Origin: Mycobacterium sp. 1164966.3 | Lineage (GTDB): Bacteria; Actinomycetota; Actinomycetes; Mycobacteriales; Mycobacteriaceae | Reading direction: 5' to 3' | DNA: 64,000 bases | Assembly (NCBI RefSeq): GCF_001665395.1 | Contig: NZ_LZSG01000019.1 | Location: forward strand, 57,319 to 121,318 | Shown: one piece after another, positions 45,102-54,175 of the stretch | How the letters are laid out: each line of letters begins with the position of its first letter | Position numbering within the stretch: the stretch's first letter is position 1 | Notes under the pieces: generated by a model | Databases searched by the model: none | What the model was told of the DNA's origin: nothing | Seen by the model: the letters and a program-made list of their open reading frames with translations, nothing else | Made by a program: the position numbers and the translations under genes

Positions 45102-48100
45102 CAGAGCTCGCCAGTGCTCCGCTTCACGGACGAGCTGGACTCGGGAAGCGATGCCGAGCTTGGTGTAGATGTGCGATAGGTGAGCTTGCACGGTGCGGGG
45201 CGACACGAAAAGCCGCGTCGCAATCTCCTTGTTGGCCAGCCCTTCACAGGTCAGTCGGGCGACATCGCGTTCAGCCGGTGTGAGCGATTCCCAGCCAGTC
45301 GCGGGCCGTTTGCGTTCGCCGCGGCCGCGCTGCGCATAGGCAATCGCCTCCTCGAGCGACAGCGCCGCGCCTTCCGCCCACGCAGTGTCAAAACCCGCTG
45401 GATCCATGGCATTTCGTAACTCTGTCACTGCAAGTTGGTAGGCGGCTTCGTGAATCTTGAAGCGCACCACTCCCATACGCTCACGAAGCCCCGCTGCCGC
45501 GCCGAACAGCCGGGTTGCCTCGGGATGGTTGCCGTTGCGAGCGGCCACGCCGGCAAGGCATTCAAGAATGTCCGGGACGTGAAGATACAGCCCCTTGCCG
45601 GCTGCGAGGTCCAGCGCCTCGTGGGCGTCACGTTCACCGTCCGCGGGCGAACCTTCTGCAATCGCTATGCGGGCGCGAACTGCCAGCGTCGCCGCCCGAT
45701 GCCAGCCCTTTGCCACCGCGACGGCTGTGTCAGCCATCTCACGCGCCTCGGCGAGATCACCGCGCGCCAAGGCGACTTCGATGGAGTTGAAGGCACGCTG
45801 TACATCGGACAGTTGGTGCTGGAAGGTGCGCAAGCCCTGCCATGCTGCCTCGCCGGCATGGTGCGCGGCATCGATATCCCCTGCGGCCAGGCAGGCTTGG
45901 GACAACTGCGCATAGCCCATCCCAAGGAAGTACTCCCCTAGGTCGGCGGAGCATTTCAGCGCCGCTTCGGCGACGGCGACTGACTCCTCCACTTCACCGT
46001 GATGCGCAAGCGATATTCCCAACCCCATCATGAAGATCGGTTTGAAGACCTCGTCGTGAGCCTCCTCGCAGTCGGTTACTAACGCAGTGAACTCGGAAAT
46101 GGCTCCGGCTAAGTTGCCCTGCACGAGAAGCGCCCACCCGATTCCCAGGCGAGACTGGCGCGAATTCGCCCGGTCTCCAATCGCGTCGGCGATATCGCGT
46201 CCTTCCTGACCTGCCCTGCCCGCAGCTGATGGATCACCAGCGCTTAACTGGCTGTTGGCTTCCCAGGCAAGGATCTGGCTCAACCGCCATAGGTCGTCGG
46301 TAGCCCGAGCCAACGCGGCCGCCTCCGCGTAATACGCTGCCGCTGCCGCATCTTGATACTGGGTTCCCGCGATGAAGCCGCAGGCAGACAATGTCCGCGC
46401 AAGCAGTGCCGGGTCGTCAAGTTCGCGGGCAATCTCCAGCGCACGTTGGGCGCGGCTCATGCGATCGCCGACAAAGGCATTCAATATGGACGCGTCGCAA
46501 AGAGCACGCGCGTACACCGCTGGTGCGACCTCGACGGGCTGGTCGAAGTCGCCCAATATGGTGCGGAACCAGGCGAAGCCCTCCAAGATGCGGCCCCTGG
46601 TCAGCCAGACCGGCTGTAACGACGACGCCAGCGCCAAAGCCCGCTCTGTGTCGCGATTTTCCAGGTCCCAGCCGAGTGAATTCCGCAGGTTGTCCATTTC
46701 GGTTTCGACCTGCTCGAGCCGTTGCTGATAGTCGGTGCGGGCGGGCGCATCAAGTAAGGCCGCAATCGACGTGTAGTGATCGCAATGCCGCGACCGCACC
46801 GCATCGGCTTCCCCGGACTCGCCGAGTTTCTCCAGCGCGTATTGCCGCACCGTCTCGAGCAGCCGATATCGCGTGTGACCGCTCGTCTCGTCGGCGACCA
46901 CCAGCGATTTGTCGACAAGCAGAGTCAGCTGATCGAGCACCTGATACGGTTCGATGTCATCTCCGCCGCACACGAATTGTGCTGCAGTCAAATCAAATCC
47001 GCCATAGAACACCGATAAACGTCGGAACAGGATGCGTTCGGTCTCGGTCAGCAGCGCATGCGACCAGTCCACCGAAGCACGCAGCGTCTGTTGGCGACGG
47101 ACCGCGGTACGCGAGCCCCCGGTCAGCAATCGGAAACGGTCATGCAGGCTGTCGACGATCTCGGTCAGCGACAACGCCCGCACCCGCGCGGCCGCCAGCT
47201 CAATGGCCAATGGCATGCCGTCCAAACGGCGGCAGATCTCCGCGACCGCGGTCGAATTGTCCTCAGTGACGGCGAAGTCGGGCCGGGCCAGCCGCGCACG
47301 TTCGGCGAATAGCTCGACGGCCTCGTCGGCCAGCGACAGGGAGGGCACCTGCCAGGTCACTTCGCCGGTGATGTTGACCGGTTCCCGGCTGGTGGCCAAC
47401 ACGGTTACGCGGGGAGCCGCGCCCAGCAGCTCGACGAGCAACGCGGCGCTGGCGTCCAGCAGATGCTCGCAGTTGTCCAACACGATCAACATGTGGCGAT
47501 CGCGAACAAATCGAATCAAAGTGTCCATCGTCGAACGGCCGGGTTGGTCGGGCAGGCCCAATGCGCGGGCCACAGTCACCGGCACCACCTCGCCGGCGGT
47601 GATCGGCGCCAGGTCCACGTACCAAACCCCGTCGCTGAACAGGTCACCCATCGCATCGGCCACCTGCACGGCCAGTCGAGTCTTGCCGACTCCCCCGGCC
47701 CCGGTCAACGTGACCAGCCGATTGGCCGCCAAAGCGCCTCGCACGCTAGTGATTTCGGCTCCACGCCCGACGAAGCTGGTGAGCTGAGCCGGAAGATTAT
47801 GTGCCGCAACGCTGCTCGCGGTGCGCAGCGGCGGAAAGTCATTGCGCAAGTCCGGATGGCACAGTTGCACCACGCGCTGTGGCCGGGCCAGATCACGCAG
47901 CGGGTGAGCACCCAGATCGGTCAGCCAGGCGTCTTCGGGCAACGATTCGGCGACTAGATCGTCCGTCGTACCGGAAAGGACTGTCTGGCCACCATGGGCC
48001 AGGTCACGCAGGCGCGCCGTGCGATTGATCGTCGGGCCGACATAGTTGCCCTCGTCCCTAAGCCGCACGTCGCCGGTGTGGATCCCGATGCGCAACCGGA

Positions 48101-48389
48101 TCGGGGCCAGCGGTGCCCGCTGCAAATCCAGCGCGCAGGCCACCGCGTCGCTCGCCCGGCCGAACGCGATCACAAAGCTGTCGCCCTCACCCTGTTCGAC
48201 CGGACGCACGCCGTCATGGGCAGCGACCGCCTCGCACAGTGCCTGGTCCAGGCGCGCCACCGCGGCTGCCATCACCTCGGGCTGGGTTTCCCACAGCCGA
48301 GTGGATCCCTCGACGTCGGCCAGCAGCAACGTCACGGTTCCAGTTGGTAGCCCATTCACACCGACGTCACTCCACTCAGTTGTGCTCAT
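45090..48389 (-). CDS. Adenylate cyclase-like / AAA ATPase / TPR / LuxR regulator
   Basis: About 1099 residues from MSTTEWSDVG (48389; upstream Met also at 48401 and 48425). Domain 1 (about 15-175) is a class III nucleotide cyclase with metal Asp25 (LADVEGSTR), D70 (GEGDS) and Asn122/Arg126 (INRTAR). Domain 2 is an NB-ARC-like ATPase with Walker A at 230-237 (GAGGVGKT) and LIVLDNCEHLL. Then comes a long TPR-like helical part, and a C-terminal LuxR helix-turn-helix (LTPAERDVARLTCEGLANKE to HLSHIYTKLGIASR). It matches the Rv0386/Rv1358/Rv2488c family of M. tuberculosis. The usual Lys that selects ATP (before GD) is not in place (VEQGEGDS), so cyclase activity is uncertain. Confidence 0.92.
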   Translation of the reverse strand: MSTTEWSDVGVNGLPTGTVTLLLADVEGSTRLWETQPEVMAAAVARLDQALCEAVAAHDGVRPVEQGEGDSFVIAFGRASDAVACALDLQRAPLAPIRLRIGIHTGDVRLRDEGNYVGPTINRTARLRDLAHGGQTVLSGTTDDLVAESLPEDAWLTDLGAHPLRDLARPQRVVQLCHPDLRNDFPPLRTASSVAAHNLPAQLTSFVGRGAEITSVRGALAANRLVTLTGAGGVGKTRLAVQVADAMGDLFSDGVWYVDLAPITAGEVVPVTVARALGLPDQPGRSTMDTLIRFVRDRHMLIVLDNCEHLLDASAALLVELLGAAPRVTVLATSREPVNITGEVTWQVPSLSLADEAVELFAERARLARPDFAVTEDNSTAVAEICRRLDGMPLAIELAAARVRALSLTEIVDSLHDRFRLLTGGSRTAVRRQQTLRASVDWSHALLTETERILFRRLSVFYGGFDLTAAQFVCGGDDIEPYQVLDQLTLLVDKSLVVADETSGHTRYRLLETVRQYALEKLGESGEADAVRSRHCDHYTSIAALLDAPARTDYQQRLEQVETEMDNLRNSLGWDLENRDTERALALASSLQPVWLTRGRILEGFAWFRTILGDFDQPVEVAPAVYARALCDASILNAFVGDRMSRAQRALEIARELDDPALLARTLSACGFIAGTQYQDAAAAAYYAEAAALARATDDLWRLSQILAWEANSQLSAGDPSAAGRAGQEGRDIADAIGDRANSRQSRLGIGWALLVQGNLAGAISEFTALVTDCEEAHDEVFKPIFMMGLGISLAHHGEVEESVAVAEAALKCSADLGEYFLGMGYAQLSQACLAAGDIDAAHHAGEAAWQGLRTFQHQLSDVQRAFNSIEVALARGDLAEAREMADTAVAVAKGWHRAATLAVRARIAIAEGSPADGERDAHEALDLAAGKGLYLHVPDILECLAGVAARNGNHPEATRLFGAAAGLRERMGVVRFKIHEAAYQLAVTELRNAMDPAGFDTAWAEGAALSLEEAIAYAQRGRGERKRPATGWESLTPAERDVARLTCEGLANKEIATRLFVSPRTVQAHLSHIYTKLGIASRVQLVREAEHWRALSGD

Positions 48390-48542
48390 GCTAGCCAGCA
48401 TGCGGTGACGTGTGCGGCAGAACATTAGCCAAATGGCTTAATAGTTTGCTGCGGGCTATGCCTACGTGAGCGTTCTCGAGCGTCGCGCGAATCGGCACGT
48501 TGGCCGATGATCGCCGGCCGCAATCGCCGGATAGTCGAGTTC

Positions 48543-49760
48543 ATGACCGTCGAAACCCCCACTGCCAATGTCTTCGATCTCGCACTCCCATCCATCGCGT
48601 ATCACGAGTCCCGCGATCACAACGAGGTCCATCGACTGATCCGGCAAGCCCGCCACCGCTCACCGATCGCGTTGGGTCCCTATGGACCCGAGGTGCTCAC
48701 CTACGAGCTGGTGCGCATCGTGTTGCGCGATTCCCGGTTCGCCATGCCGCAAGGGATGGGCTTGGTGGTGCAGGGTATTACTTCCGGCCCGGTCTGGGAC
48801 AAGGTATGCAAGCTGCTCATCAGCCTGAACGGCGCCGAGCATCGCCGGCTGCGCCGCCTGGTGTCCCGGGCGTTCACCCCGCGCGCCGCCGCACGGATGC
48901 GCACCGCATGCACTGACGTCATCACCGAGCTGGTTGACCAGCACACCGCCGCCGGGCACTGTGACATGGTCACCGACATCGCCCAGCCGTACCCGGTTCC
49001 CATCATCTGTGCCCTACTGGGCGCACCGCGGGAGGACTGGCAACGGTTCTGCACGTGGGCGGGCGACATCAGCAAGGCGTTCGGAGTCCATGTCGCCGAG
49101 GAGGAATCGACGATCCTGCGCGCCTGGGAACAACTCGAGGCCTACGTCGAGGACTTGATCGAGCGTCGACGACGGTCCTTGTCCGACGATCTCATCTCCG
49201 AACTCATCCGCGCGGAGGACAACGGAGACCGGCTCACCCACGACGAACTCGTCAGTCTCGTGGCCCTTCTGCTCAACGCCGGAACCGACACCACGCGAAA
49301 CCAATTGGCCGCCGCCGTGCAAGTGCTCTGCGAGCACCCCGACCAATGGGCATTGCTCGCCGAACACCCCGAGCTGGCGCCGCAAGCCGTCGAAGAACTC
49401 ATCCGCCACTCTCCGATCATCTACACGGCACTGCGTGTCGCCACCGGGGACGTCGTGCTCGGCGATGCCCTGATCCCTGCGGGGACCTACGTCATCGCCA
49501 ATACCGCGTCCGCCAACCGCGACGAGGCCGTGTTCGACGATCCGGACCGTCTGGACATCACTCGCGACGGAGGCCCGGGCATCATGACCCTCGGCGGCGG
49601 TGCTCACTACTGCCTGGGCGCCCATCTGGCCAGGGTCGAACTCGTCGAGGCGCTGCGCGTCATCACGCGACGCATGCCCAACGCCCGTCGCGCCGGCGCA
49701 CCATGGAAGCTGCCGACCGAACTGTCCGGCCCCACAACGCTTCCCGTTGAATTCGGCTAG
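48543..49760 (+). CDS. Cytochrome P450
   Basis: A 405-residue P450 from MTVETPTANVFDLAL (ATG 48543; an in-frame Met at 48507 adds 12 residues). Motifs: I-helix LLNAGTDTTRN, ExxR in EELIRHS, heme loop LGGGAHYCLG with Cys357. It is divergent from the cyclase/LuxR gene across 153 bases, so the regulator may control it. No ferredoxin lies next to it. I cannot assign a CYP number. Confidence 0.93.
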   Translation: MTVETPTANVFDLALPSIAYHESRDHNEVHRLIRQARHRSPIALGPYGPEVLTYELVRIVLRDSRFAMPQGMGLVVQGITSGPVWDKVCKLLISLNGAEHRRLRRLVSRAFTPRAAARMRTACTDVITELVDQHTAAGHCDMVTDIAQPYPVPIICALLGAPREDWQRFCTWAGDISKAFGVHVAEEESTILRAWEQLEAYVEDLIERRRRSLSDDLISELIRAEDNGDRLTHDELVSLVALLLNAGTDTTRNQLAAAVQVLCEHPDQWALLAEHPELAPQAVEELIRHSPIIYTALRVATGDVVLGDALIPAGTYVIANTASANRDEAVFDDPDRLDITRDGGPGIMTLGGGAHYCLGAHLARVELVEALRVITRRMPNARRAGAPWKLPTELSGPTTLPVEFG

Positions 49761-49764
49761 CAGG

Positions 49765-49824
49765 ACGAGCAGACGCAAAAGCCCCCGAATTCCACTCGAA
49801 TTGGGGGCTTTTGCGTCTGCTCGT
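49765..49824. terminator. Very strong bidirectional terminator hairpin
   Basis: The 22-base arms 49765-49786 and 49803-49824 (ACGAGCAGACGCAAAAGCCC... and its complement) pair perfectly, with AATT pairs continuing after one bulged G. Loop about 7 bases. The stem contains AAAA/TTTT at the right place for both strands. It starts five bases after the P450 stop. It shares CGAGCAGACGCAAAA with the terminator at 39634-39648. Confidence 0.88.
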
Positions 49825-49863
49825 GCCATGGCATGTTGAGGATGATCAAAGGAGGAAGCAGAC

Positions 49864-50340
49864 GTGGTCGGTATCGGACAGGCGGCGATGGGTGCGGCAC
49901 CGGTTTTCGGTGGCGCGATGCTGGCCTTCGCGGCCGGGCAGTTCAGGGGCCCCGACTTCCGGGGAATGATCAAGCAGGACATGGACCTGCTTGATCGGCT
50001 GCCCCCAGACGCCACCGAAAGACGGGCCAACTTGCAGCGCAGCATCGACGACCGCATCGACGACCTGATCGACGCCGCCGACCGGGGGCGTTCGCTGCGC
50101 AGGGCGGCCACGTCGTACCACGGAAATTGGCGGGACGTGGTGCTTTTCCTGTGCGCTGTGCTGTTCACCATCGTCTGGTGGAACGTCAAACATGATCGCG
50201 CCAACTGGCTGCCGACGTTCATCGTGCTGATCCTGCTGTGTGTGGTGGCGGCCGGCTACGCGGTCCGGGGGGCGGTCCGCTCCACCGCGTCGTTGCTGCG
50301 ACACCGGCCGCCCGCCGGAAACCCCCGGCCGAGTCGATAA
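49864..50340 (+). CDS. Small membrane protein, unknown function
   Basis: A 158-residue protein from GTG 49864 with AAAGGAGG about 9 bases upstream. The N-terminal part is weakly hydrophobic (GIGQAAMGAAPVFGGAMLAF), then amphipathic and charged (RRANLQRSIDDRIDDLIDAA), and two membrane helices follow (about 91-107 and 115-137) with a basic end. It resembles actinobacterial small membrane proteins next to P450 genes, but I do not recognise the family. Confidence 0.8.
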   Translation: MVGIGQAAMGAAPVFGGAMLAFAAGQFRGPDFRGMIKQDMDLLDRLPPDATERRANLQRSIDDRIDDLIDAADRGRSLRRAATSYHGNWRDVVLFLCAVLFTIVWWNVKHDRANWLPTFIVLILLCVVAAGYAVRGAVRSTASLLRHRPPAGNPRPSR

Positions 50341-50421
50341 CTTCCTTAACTTATGTATTTTTGTAAATAAAGGCGCCCGGAGGCATTGCCCAGCGCCGGA
50401 CCCGGGTGTCACGCTAGCTGC

Positions 50422-51603
50422 ATGACAGACACCGAAGGTTTCGTCGACCAGGCAGTCATGGGCCTCGCTGAGCCACAACCCATGTACAAAGCGCTGCGCG
50501 AGTCGACTCCGGTATTTCGGGCGCCCCAGGCGGTGGTGCTCAGCCGTCTTGCCGACATCGAGATGGCGCTCAAGCGAACCGACCTGTTCTCGTCGAACAT
50601 GGACGCCGTCGATCTCGGCAACGTGCGACCGCTGATCCCCCTGCAGGTCGACCCGCCCGACCACGCCAAATACCGCCGCATCCTGGACCCGCTGTTCACC
50701 CCGCGAGAGATGGCCCGCCGCGAACCGCTCGTCACCGACCTGGTGAATCAGATGATCGACGGCTTCGCCGACCGGGGCGAGTGCGACTTTCACGCCGAGT
50801 TCGCGGTTCCTCTTCCGTGCACGGTGTTCCTGCAGCTGCTGGGTCTGCCGCTGGACGACCTGGACAAGTTCCTGGACTGGAAGGATGGCGTGATCCGGCC
50901 CGAGGGCGCCACCGACTGGGATGGCCGCCACAACGCCTCAGCTCCGGTGGCGCAGCAGATCTACGACTACTTCGAGCGCGCCATCGACGACCACATCGCC
51001 AACCCGCGCGACGACGTGCTGTCCGCCATGATCGCGGCGAATGTGGAGAGCGAGGGCCGGCCACTGTCGCGCGACGAACTGCTCGACATCTGCTTCCTGT
51101 TTCTGATCGCCGGCCTGGACACGGTCACCGACTCGCTCGACTGTTTCTTCGTGTATCTCGCGCGACACCCCGACCACCGCCATCAGCTCATCGAGCAGCC
51201 CGACATCCTGCCGCACGCGATCGAAGAGTTGTTGCGTTGGGAGACGCCGGTGCCCGGGGTGGCCCGCGTCGCCATGCAGGACGTCGAGGTAGGCGGGTGC
51301 CCGGTCAGCAAAGGCGAACGGGTCAGCCCGCTGCTCGGCGCGGCCAATACCGACCCAGCCGAGTTCCCCGACCCGGAGCTGGTGGACTTCACCCGCAACC
51401 CCAACCGGCACCGTGCCTTTGGCGGGGGTCCGCACCGCTGCCTCGGATCCCACCTGGCCCGCATGGAATTACGAGTGGCTTTGCGCGAATTCCACCGGCG
51501 CATACCGGATTACGAGATCAAGCCCGGTACACAGCTGACCTACACCGCGGCGCTGCGATCGGTGGAGGCATTGCCGCTGGTATTCGGAGCACCGGCACGA
51601 TGA
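50422..51603 (+). CDS. Cytochrome P450 with dedicated ferredoxin
   Basis: A 393-residue P450 starting MTDTEGFVDQAVMGL at 50422. Motifs: I-helix FLIAGLDTVTD, ExxR in EELLRWE, heme loop FGGGPHRCLG with Cys340. It shares the CYP143-like feature of IAGLDTVT and FGGGPHRCLGSHLAR, and, as with cyp143, a ferredoxin gene is tied to it, but sequence elsewhere differs clearly from the CYP143 I remember. An AT-rich stretch (50341-50375) precedes it and may hold the promoter. Confidence 0.93.
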   Translation: MTDTEGFVDQAVMGLAEPQPMYKALRESTPVFRAPQAVVLSRLADIEMALKRTDLFSSNMDAVDLGNVRPLIPLQVDPPDHAKYRRILDPLFTPREMARREPLVTDLVNQMIDGFADRGECDFHAEFAVPLPCTVFLQLLGLPLDDLDKFLDWKDGVIRPEGATDWDGRHNASAPVAQQIYDYFERAIDDHIANPRDDVLSAMIAANVESEGRPLSRDELLDICFLFLIAGLDTVTDSLDCFFVYLARHPDHRHQLIEQPDILPHAIEELLRWETPVPGVARVAMQDVEVGGCPVSKGERVSPLLGAANTDPAEFPDPELVDFTRNPNRHRAFGGGPHRCLGSHLARMELRVALREFHRRIPDYEIKPGTQLTYTAALRSVEALPLVFGAPAR

Positions 51604-51794
51604 CTCACGTCTCGGTCGACCCCGACCGCTGTGTCGGGCATGGGCGTTGCTACACGCTGGCGCCTGACGTCTTCGATGCCGACGAGATCGGACACTCGGT
51701 CGTAGTGGTCGAAGACGTCTCCGGCGCAGCCGAGCAGCATGCTCGCATCGGCGAACAGAACTGCCCGGAACAGGCGATCACGCTCACGTCGTGA
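51600..51794 (+). CDS. 3Fe-4S type ferredoxin
   Basis: A 64-residue ferredoxin whose ATG overlaps the P450 stop (ATGA), so the two are translated together. Cluster ligands: C11 and C17 in CVGHGRC, where His14 stands at the place of the usual second Cys, and C55 in NCPEQAI. This CxxHxxC(n)CP pattern is found in mycobacterial P450-associated 3Fe-4S ferredoxins. It would deliver electrons to the P450. Confidence 0.94.
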   Translation: MTHVSVDPDRCVGHGRCYTLAPDVFDADEIGHSVVVVEDVSGAAEQHARIGEQNCPEQAITLTS

Positions 51795-51953
51795 GCTCCG
51801 CTGTCGCACAAGGAGACTGGGCGTAGACCGGTCTGAGTTAAGCCCTGCCTGATTCCAGGCGCTACCCGCACGGCCAAAATCGGCGTGGATATGGCAGACA
51901 CTTGCCGCCCGCGGGTCGTACGCTGACGCAAGGCCAGAGAAGGGACCCTGCCG

Positions 51954-52742
51954 ATGGAACCGAACCAGCTCGATCCAGTAGCCAGTGAACGGTTGTCGCA
52001 CGCTGCAAAGTCATGGACGTCCGACCTGTCGATCAACGAGTTCGCATTGCTGCACGGGGCCGGATTCGAACCCATCGAACTGGTGATGGGGGTGTCCGTC
52101 TATCACGTCGGCTTCCAGTTCAGCGGCATGCGGCAGCAGCAGGAGTTGGGCGTCCTCACCGAGGCGACGTATCGGGCGCGCTGGAATGCGATGGCGCGCA
52201 TGCAAGCCGAAGCCGATGCCCTCAAGGCGGACGGGATCGTCGGCGTCCGCCTCAACTGGCGCCATCACGGCGAGGGCGGTGAGCATCTGGAGTTCATGGC
52301 GGTCGGCACCGCGGTGCGTTACACCGAAAAGCCCGGCGCATTCCGGCGCCCCAACGGACAGGCGTTCTCCAGCCATCTATCCGGCCAGGACATGGTGACG
52401 CTACTGCGATCCGGGTTCGCCCCGGTGGCTTTCGTGATGGGCAACTGCGTATTTCACATCGCAGTGCAGGGCTTCATGCAGACGCTGAAGCAAATGGGCC
52501 GCAACATGGAGATGCCGCAGTGGACACAGGGCAACTATCAAGCGCGTGAGCTGGCGATGTCGCGCATGCAGAGCGAGGCGGAACGCGACGGTGCAAATGG
52601 AGTGGTGGGCGTACATTTCGCCATTTCCAACTACGCCTGGGGCCTGCACACGGTGGAGTTTTACACGGCGGGAACCGCGGTGCGCCGCACCGGCAGCGGA
52701 GAGACGATCACTCCGTCGTTCGTCTTGCCCATGGACGGCTGA
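51954..52742 (+). CDS. Tandem YbjQ/UPF0145-like protein
   Basis: A 262-residue soluble protein made of two similar halves. Residues about 26-127 (SINEFALLHGAGFEPIELVM, ADGIVGVRLN, MAVGTAVRY) repeat at about 147-248 (VTLLRSGFAPVAFVMGNCVF, NGVVGVHFAISN, YTAGTAVRR). The pattern is that of the YbjQ heavy-metal-binding-like fold, normally a pentamer of single domains. Function unknown. Its stop overlaps the start of the next gene by one base. Confidence 0.8.
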   Translation: MEPNQLDPVASERLSHAAKSWTSDLSINEFALLHGAGFEPIELVMGVSVYHVGFQFSGMRQQQELGVLTEATYRARWNAMARMQAEADALKADGIVGVRLNWRHHGEGGEHLEFMAVGTAVRYTEKPGAFRRPNGQAFSSHLSGQDMVTLLRSGFAPVAFVMGNCVFHIAVQGFMQTLKQMGRNMEMPQWTQGNYQARELAMSRMQSEAERDGANGVVGVHFAISNYAWGLHTVEFYTAGTAVRRTGSGETITPSFVLPMDG

Positions 52743-53119
52743 TGGTCGACTTTGATCACGAGCGGGTGAGTCGGACCGTCGGGGCGGCACTGGCCGGTCC
52801 GGGCGGAGTCGCGTTGGTGGTGAAGGTGTTCGCGGGACTTCCGGGTGTGGTGCACACGCCCGCGCGACGCGGATTTCTGCGATCGCAGCCCGAGCGGATC
52901 CAGATCGGTGACTGGCGTTACGAGGTCAGCCACGACGGCCGCCTGCTGGCGGCGCACCTGATCAACGGCATCGTCATCGCCGAGGACGTTCTCCTCGCCG
53001 AGGAGGTCGGCCCGCACGTCGCGCGAGCGCTCGGGCAGATCGTCGCCCGATACGGCGCGAGTGTCATCCCGAACATCAATGCCGCCGTCGAGGTTCTCGG
53101 CACCAGCACCGGCTATTGA
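52742..53119 (+). CDS. Conserved mycobacterial protein of unknown function
   Basis: A 125-residue protein with no signal or membrane helix: MVDFDHERVSRTVGAALAGP, VHTPARRGFLRSQPERIQIG, AHLINGIVIAEDVLLAEEVG. It is translationally coupled to the YbjQ-like gene. I recognise it as a DUF5073-type mycobacterial protein with moderate confidence; nothing is known to me about its action. Confidence 0.75.
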   Translation: MVDFDHERVSRTVGAALAGPGGVALVVKVFAGLPGVVHTPARRGFLRSQPERIQIGDWRYEVSHDGRLLAAHLINGIVIAEDVLLAEEVGPHVARALGQIVARYGASVIPNINAAVEVLGTSTGY

Positions 53120-53182
53120 TCCGCATCCTGGCGCCTTGGCGGTCACGCTGAACCGCTCGGGCGTCGGGCTCGTGTATTTCGC

Positions 53183-54175
53183 ATGAGTCACGGCCGTCAC
53201 GCCATGGGTAGTTCGGGCTCGTTGTTTTCCTCGATCGAAGCACTCACTGGCTTCGATCGGCCGGATCGCGGCCTGACCATCGAACCGCACGACGGGCAGC
53301 GCCAGCACCGGGTCAACGGCCATTCAGTTCCAGCGTTGGACAACATCAACCTGCGGCTCGACGGCCGGCAGTTCGCGTCGACGCTCGGAGCTTCCGGAGC
53401 GAGTAAGAGCACATTGCTGCATCTGCTCGGCGCGGTGATCGAAGCACTCGTCGCCGTCGATCAGCCGGATCGCGGCCTGACCATCGAACTACGCGATGTG
53501 GTGCGCCAATACCGAGTGGGCGGCCAGTCGGTCCGCGCGCTGGACAACATCAACCTGCGGCTCGATGGCGGACAGTTTGTGTCGATGGTTGGACCGTCGG
53601 GCGCGGGTAAGAGCACATTGCTGCATCTGCTCGGCGCGTTGGACTCCCCCGATTCGGGGTCGATCATCTTCGACGGCAAGGAGATCGGCCGGCTTGGCGA
53701 TCAGCAGCAGTCCGAGTTTCGGCATCATCGGGTGGGATTCGTCTTCCAGTTCTTCAATTTGTTGCCCACGCTCTCGGCATGGGAGAACGTGGCCGTGCCG
53801 AAGCTGCTGGACGGGGTGCGGCTGGGCAAGGCCAAACCGGATGCGGTTCGGTTGCTGGAGCGGGTCGGGCTCGGCGACCGAATCGAGCACCGGCCTTCGG
53901 AGCTGTCCGGCGGCCAAATGCAGCGTGTCGCGGTGGCGCGGGCGTTGATGATGGATCCCCCGCTGATCCTCGCCGACGAGCCGACCGGAAATCTCGATTC
54001 CGCAACGGGCGCTTCGATCTTGGAACTTCTGGCCGAAGTCGCACACGAGGAGGGGCACGGCCGGCTGGTGGTGATGGTGACCCACAACCCAGAGGCGGCG
54101 CAGGCGACGGATCGGGTTATCACACTGCAGGACGGCAAAGTCGGTTCCGACGAGTCATTGCTGGTCCCGTGCTGA
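53183..54175 (+). CDS. ABC exporter ATP-binding protein with internally duplicated P-loop region
   Basis: A 330-residue ATPase of the MacB/LolD type. Residues 86-330 form a complete nucleotide-binding domain: Walker [10 protein letters not shown] (137-145), Q-loop [10 protein letters not shown], signature [15 protein letters not shown], Walker [14 protein letters not shown], switch His in VTHNPEA. Residues 18-85 are a diverged copy of 86-153, in frame, with a damaged P-loop GASGASKST (69-77). The family is normally about 230-250 residues. It probably pairs with the FtsX-type permease that overlaps its end, to export lipids or peptides. Confidence 0.92.
   Translation: MSHGRHAMGSSGSLFSSIEALTGFDRPDRGLTIEPHDGQRQHRVNGHSVPALDNINLRLDGRQFASTLGASGASKSTLLHLLGAVIEALVAVDQPDRGLTIELRDVVRQYRVGGQSVRALDNINLRLDGGQFVSMVGPSGAGKSTLLHLLGALDSPDSGSIIFDGKEIGRLGDQQQSEFRHHRVGFVFQFFNLLPTLSAWENVAVPKLLDGVRLGKAKPDAVRLLERVGLGDRIEHRPSELSGGQMQRVAVARALMMDPPLILADEPTGNLDSATGASILELLAEVAHEEGHGRLVVMVTHNPEAAQATDRVITLQDGKVGSDESLLVPC
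53234..53641 (+). repeat. 204-bp in-frame tandem duplication in the ABC ATPase gene
   Basis: Units 53234-53437 and 53438-53641 both start ATCGAAGCACTC and end in the P-loop helix coding sequence GCATCTGCTCGGCGCG. They are about 80 percent alike by eye, so the duplication is old and the first copy has drifted. Confidence 0.88.

Noticed and set aside
53779..54168. Upstream extension of the permease frame (to a 965-residue protein)
   Set aside because: This part lies wholly inside the ABC ATPase gene and has no membrane or FtsX features; the GTG at 54169 is the natural start.
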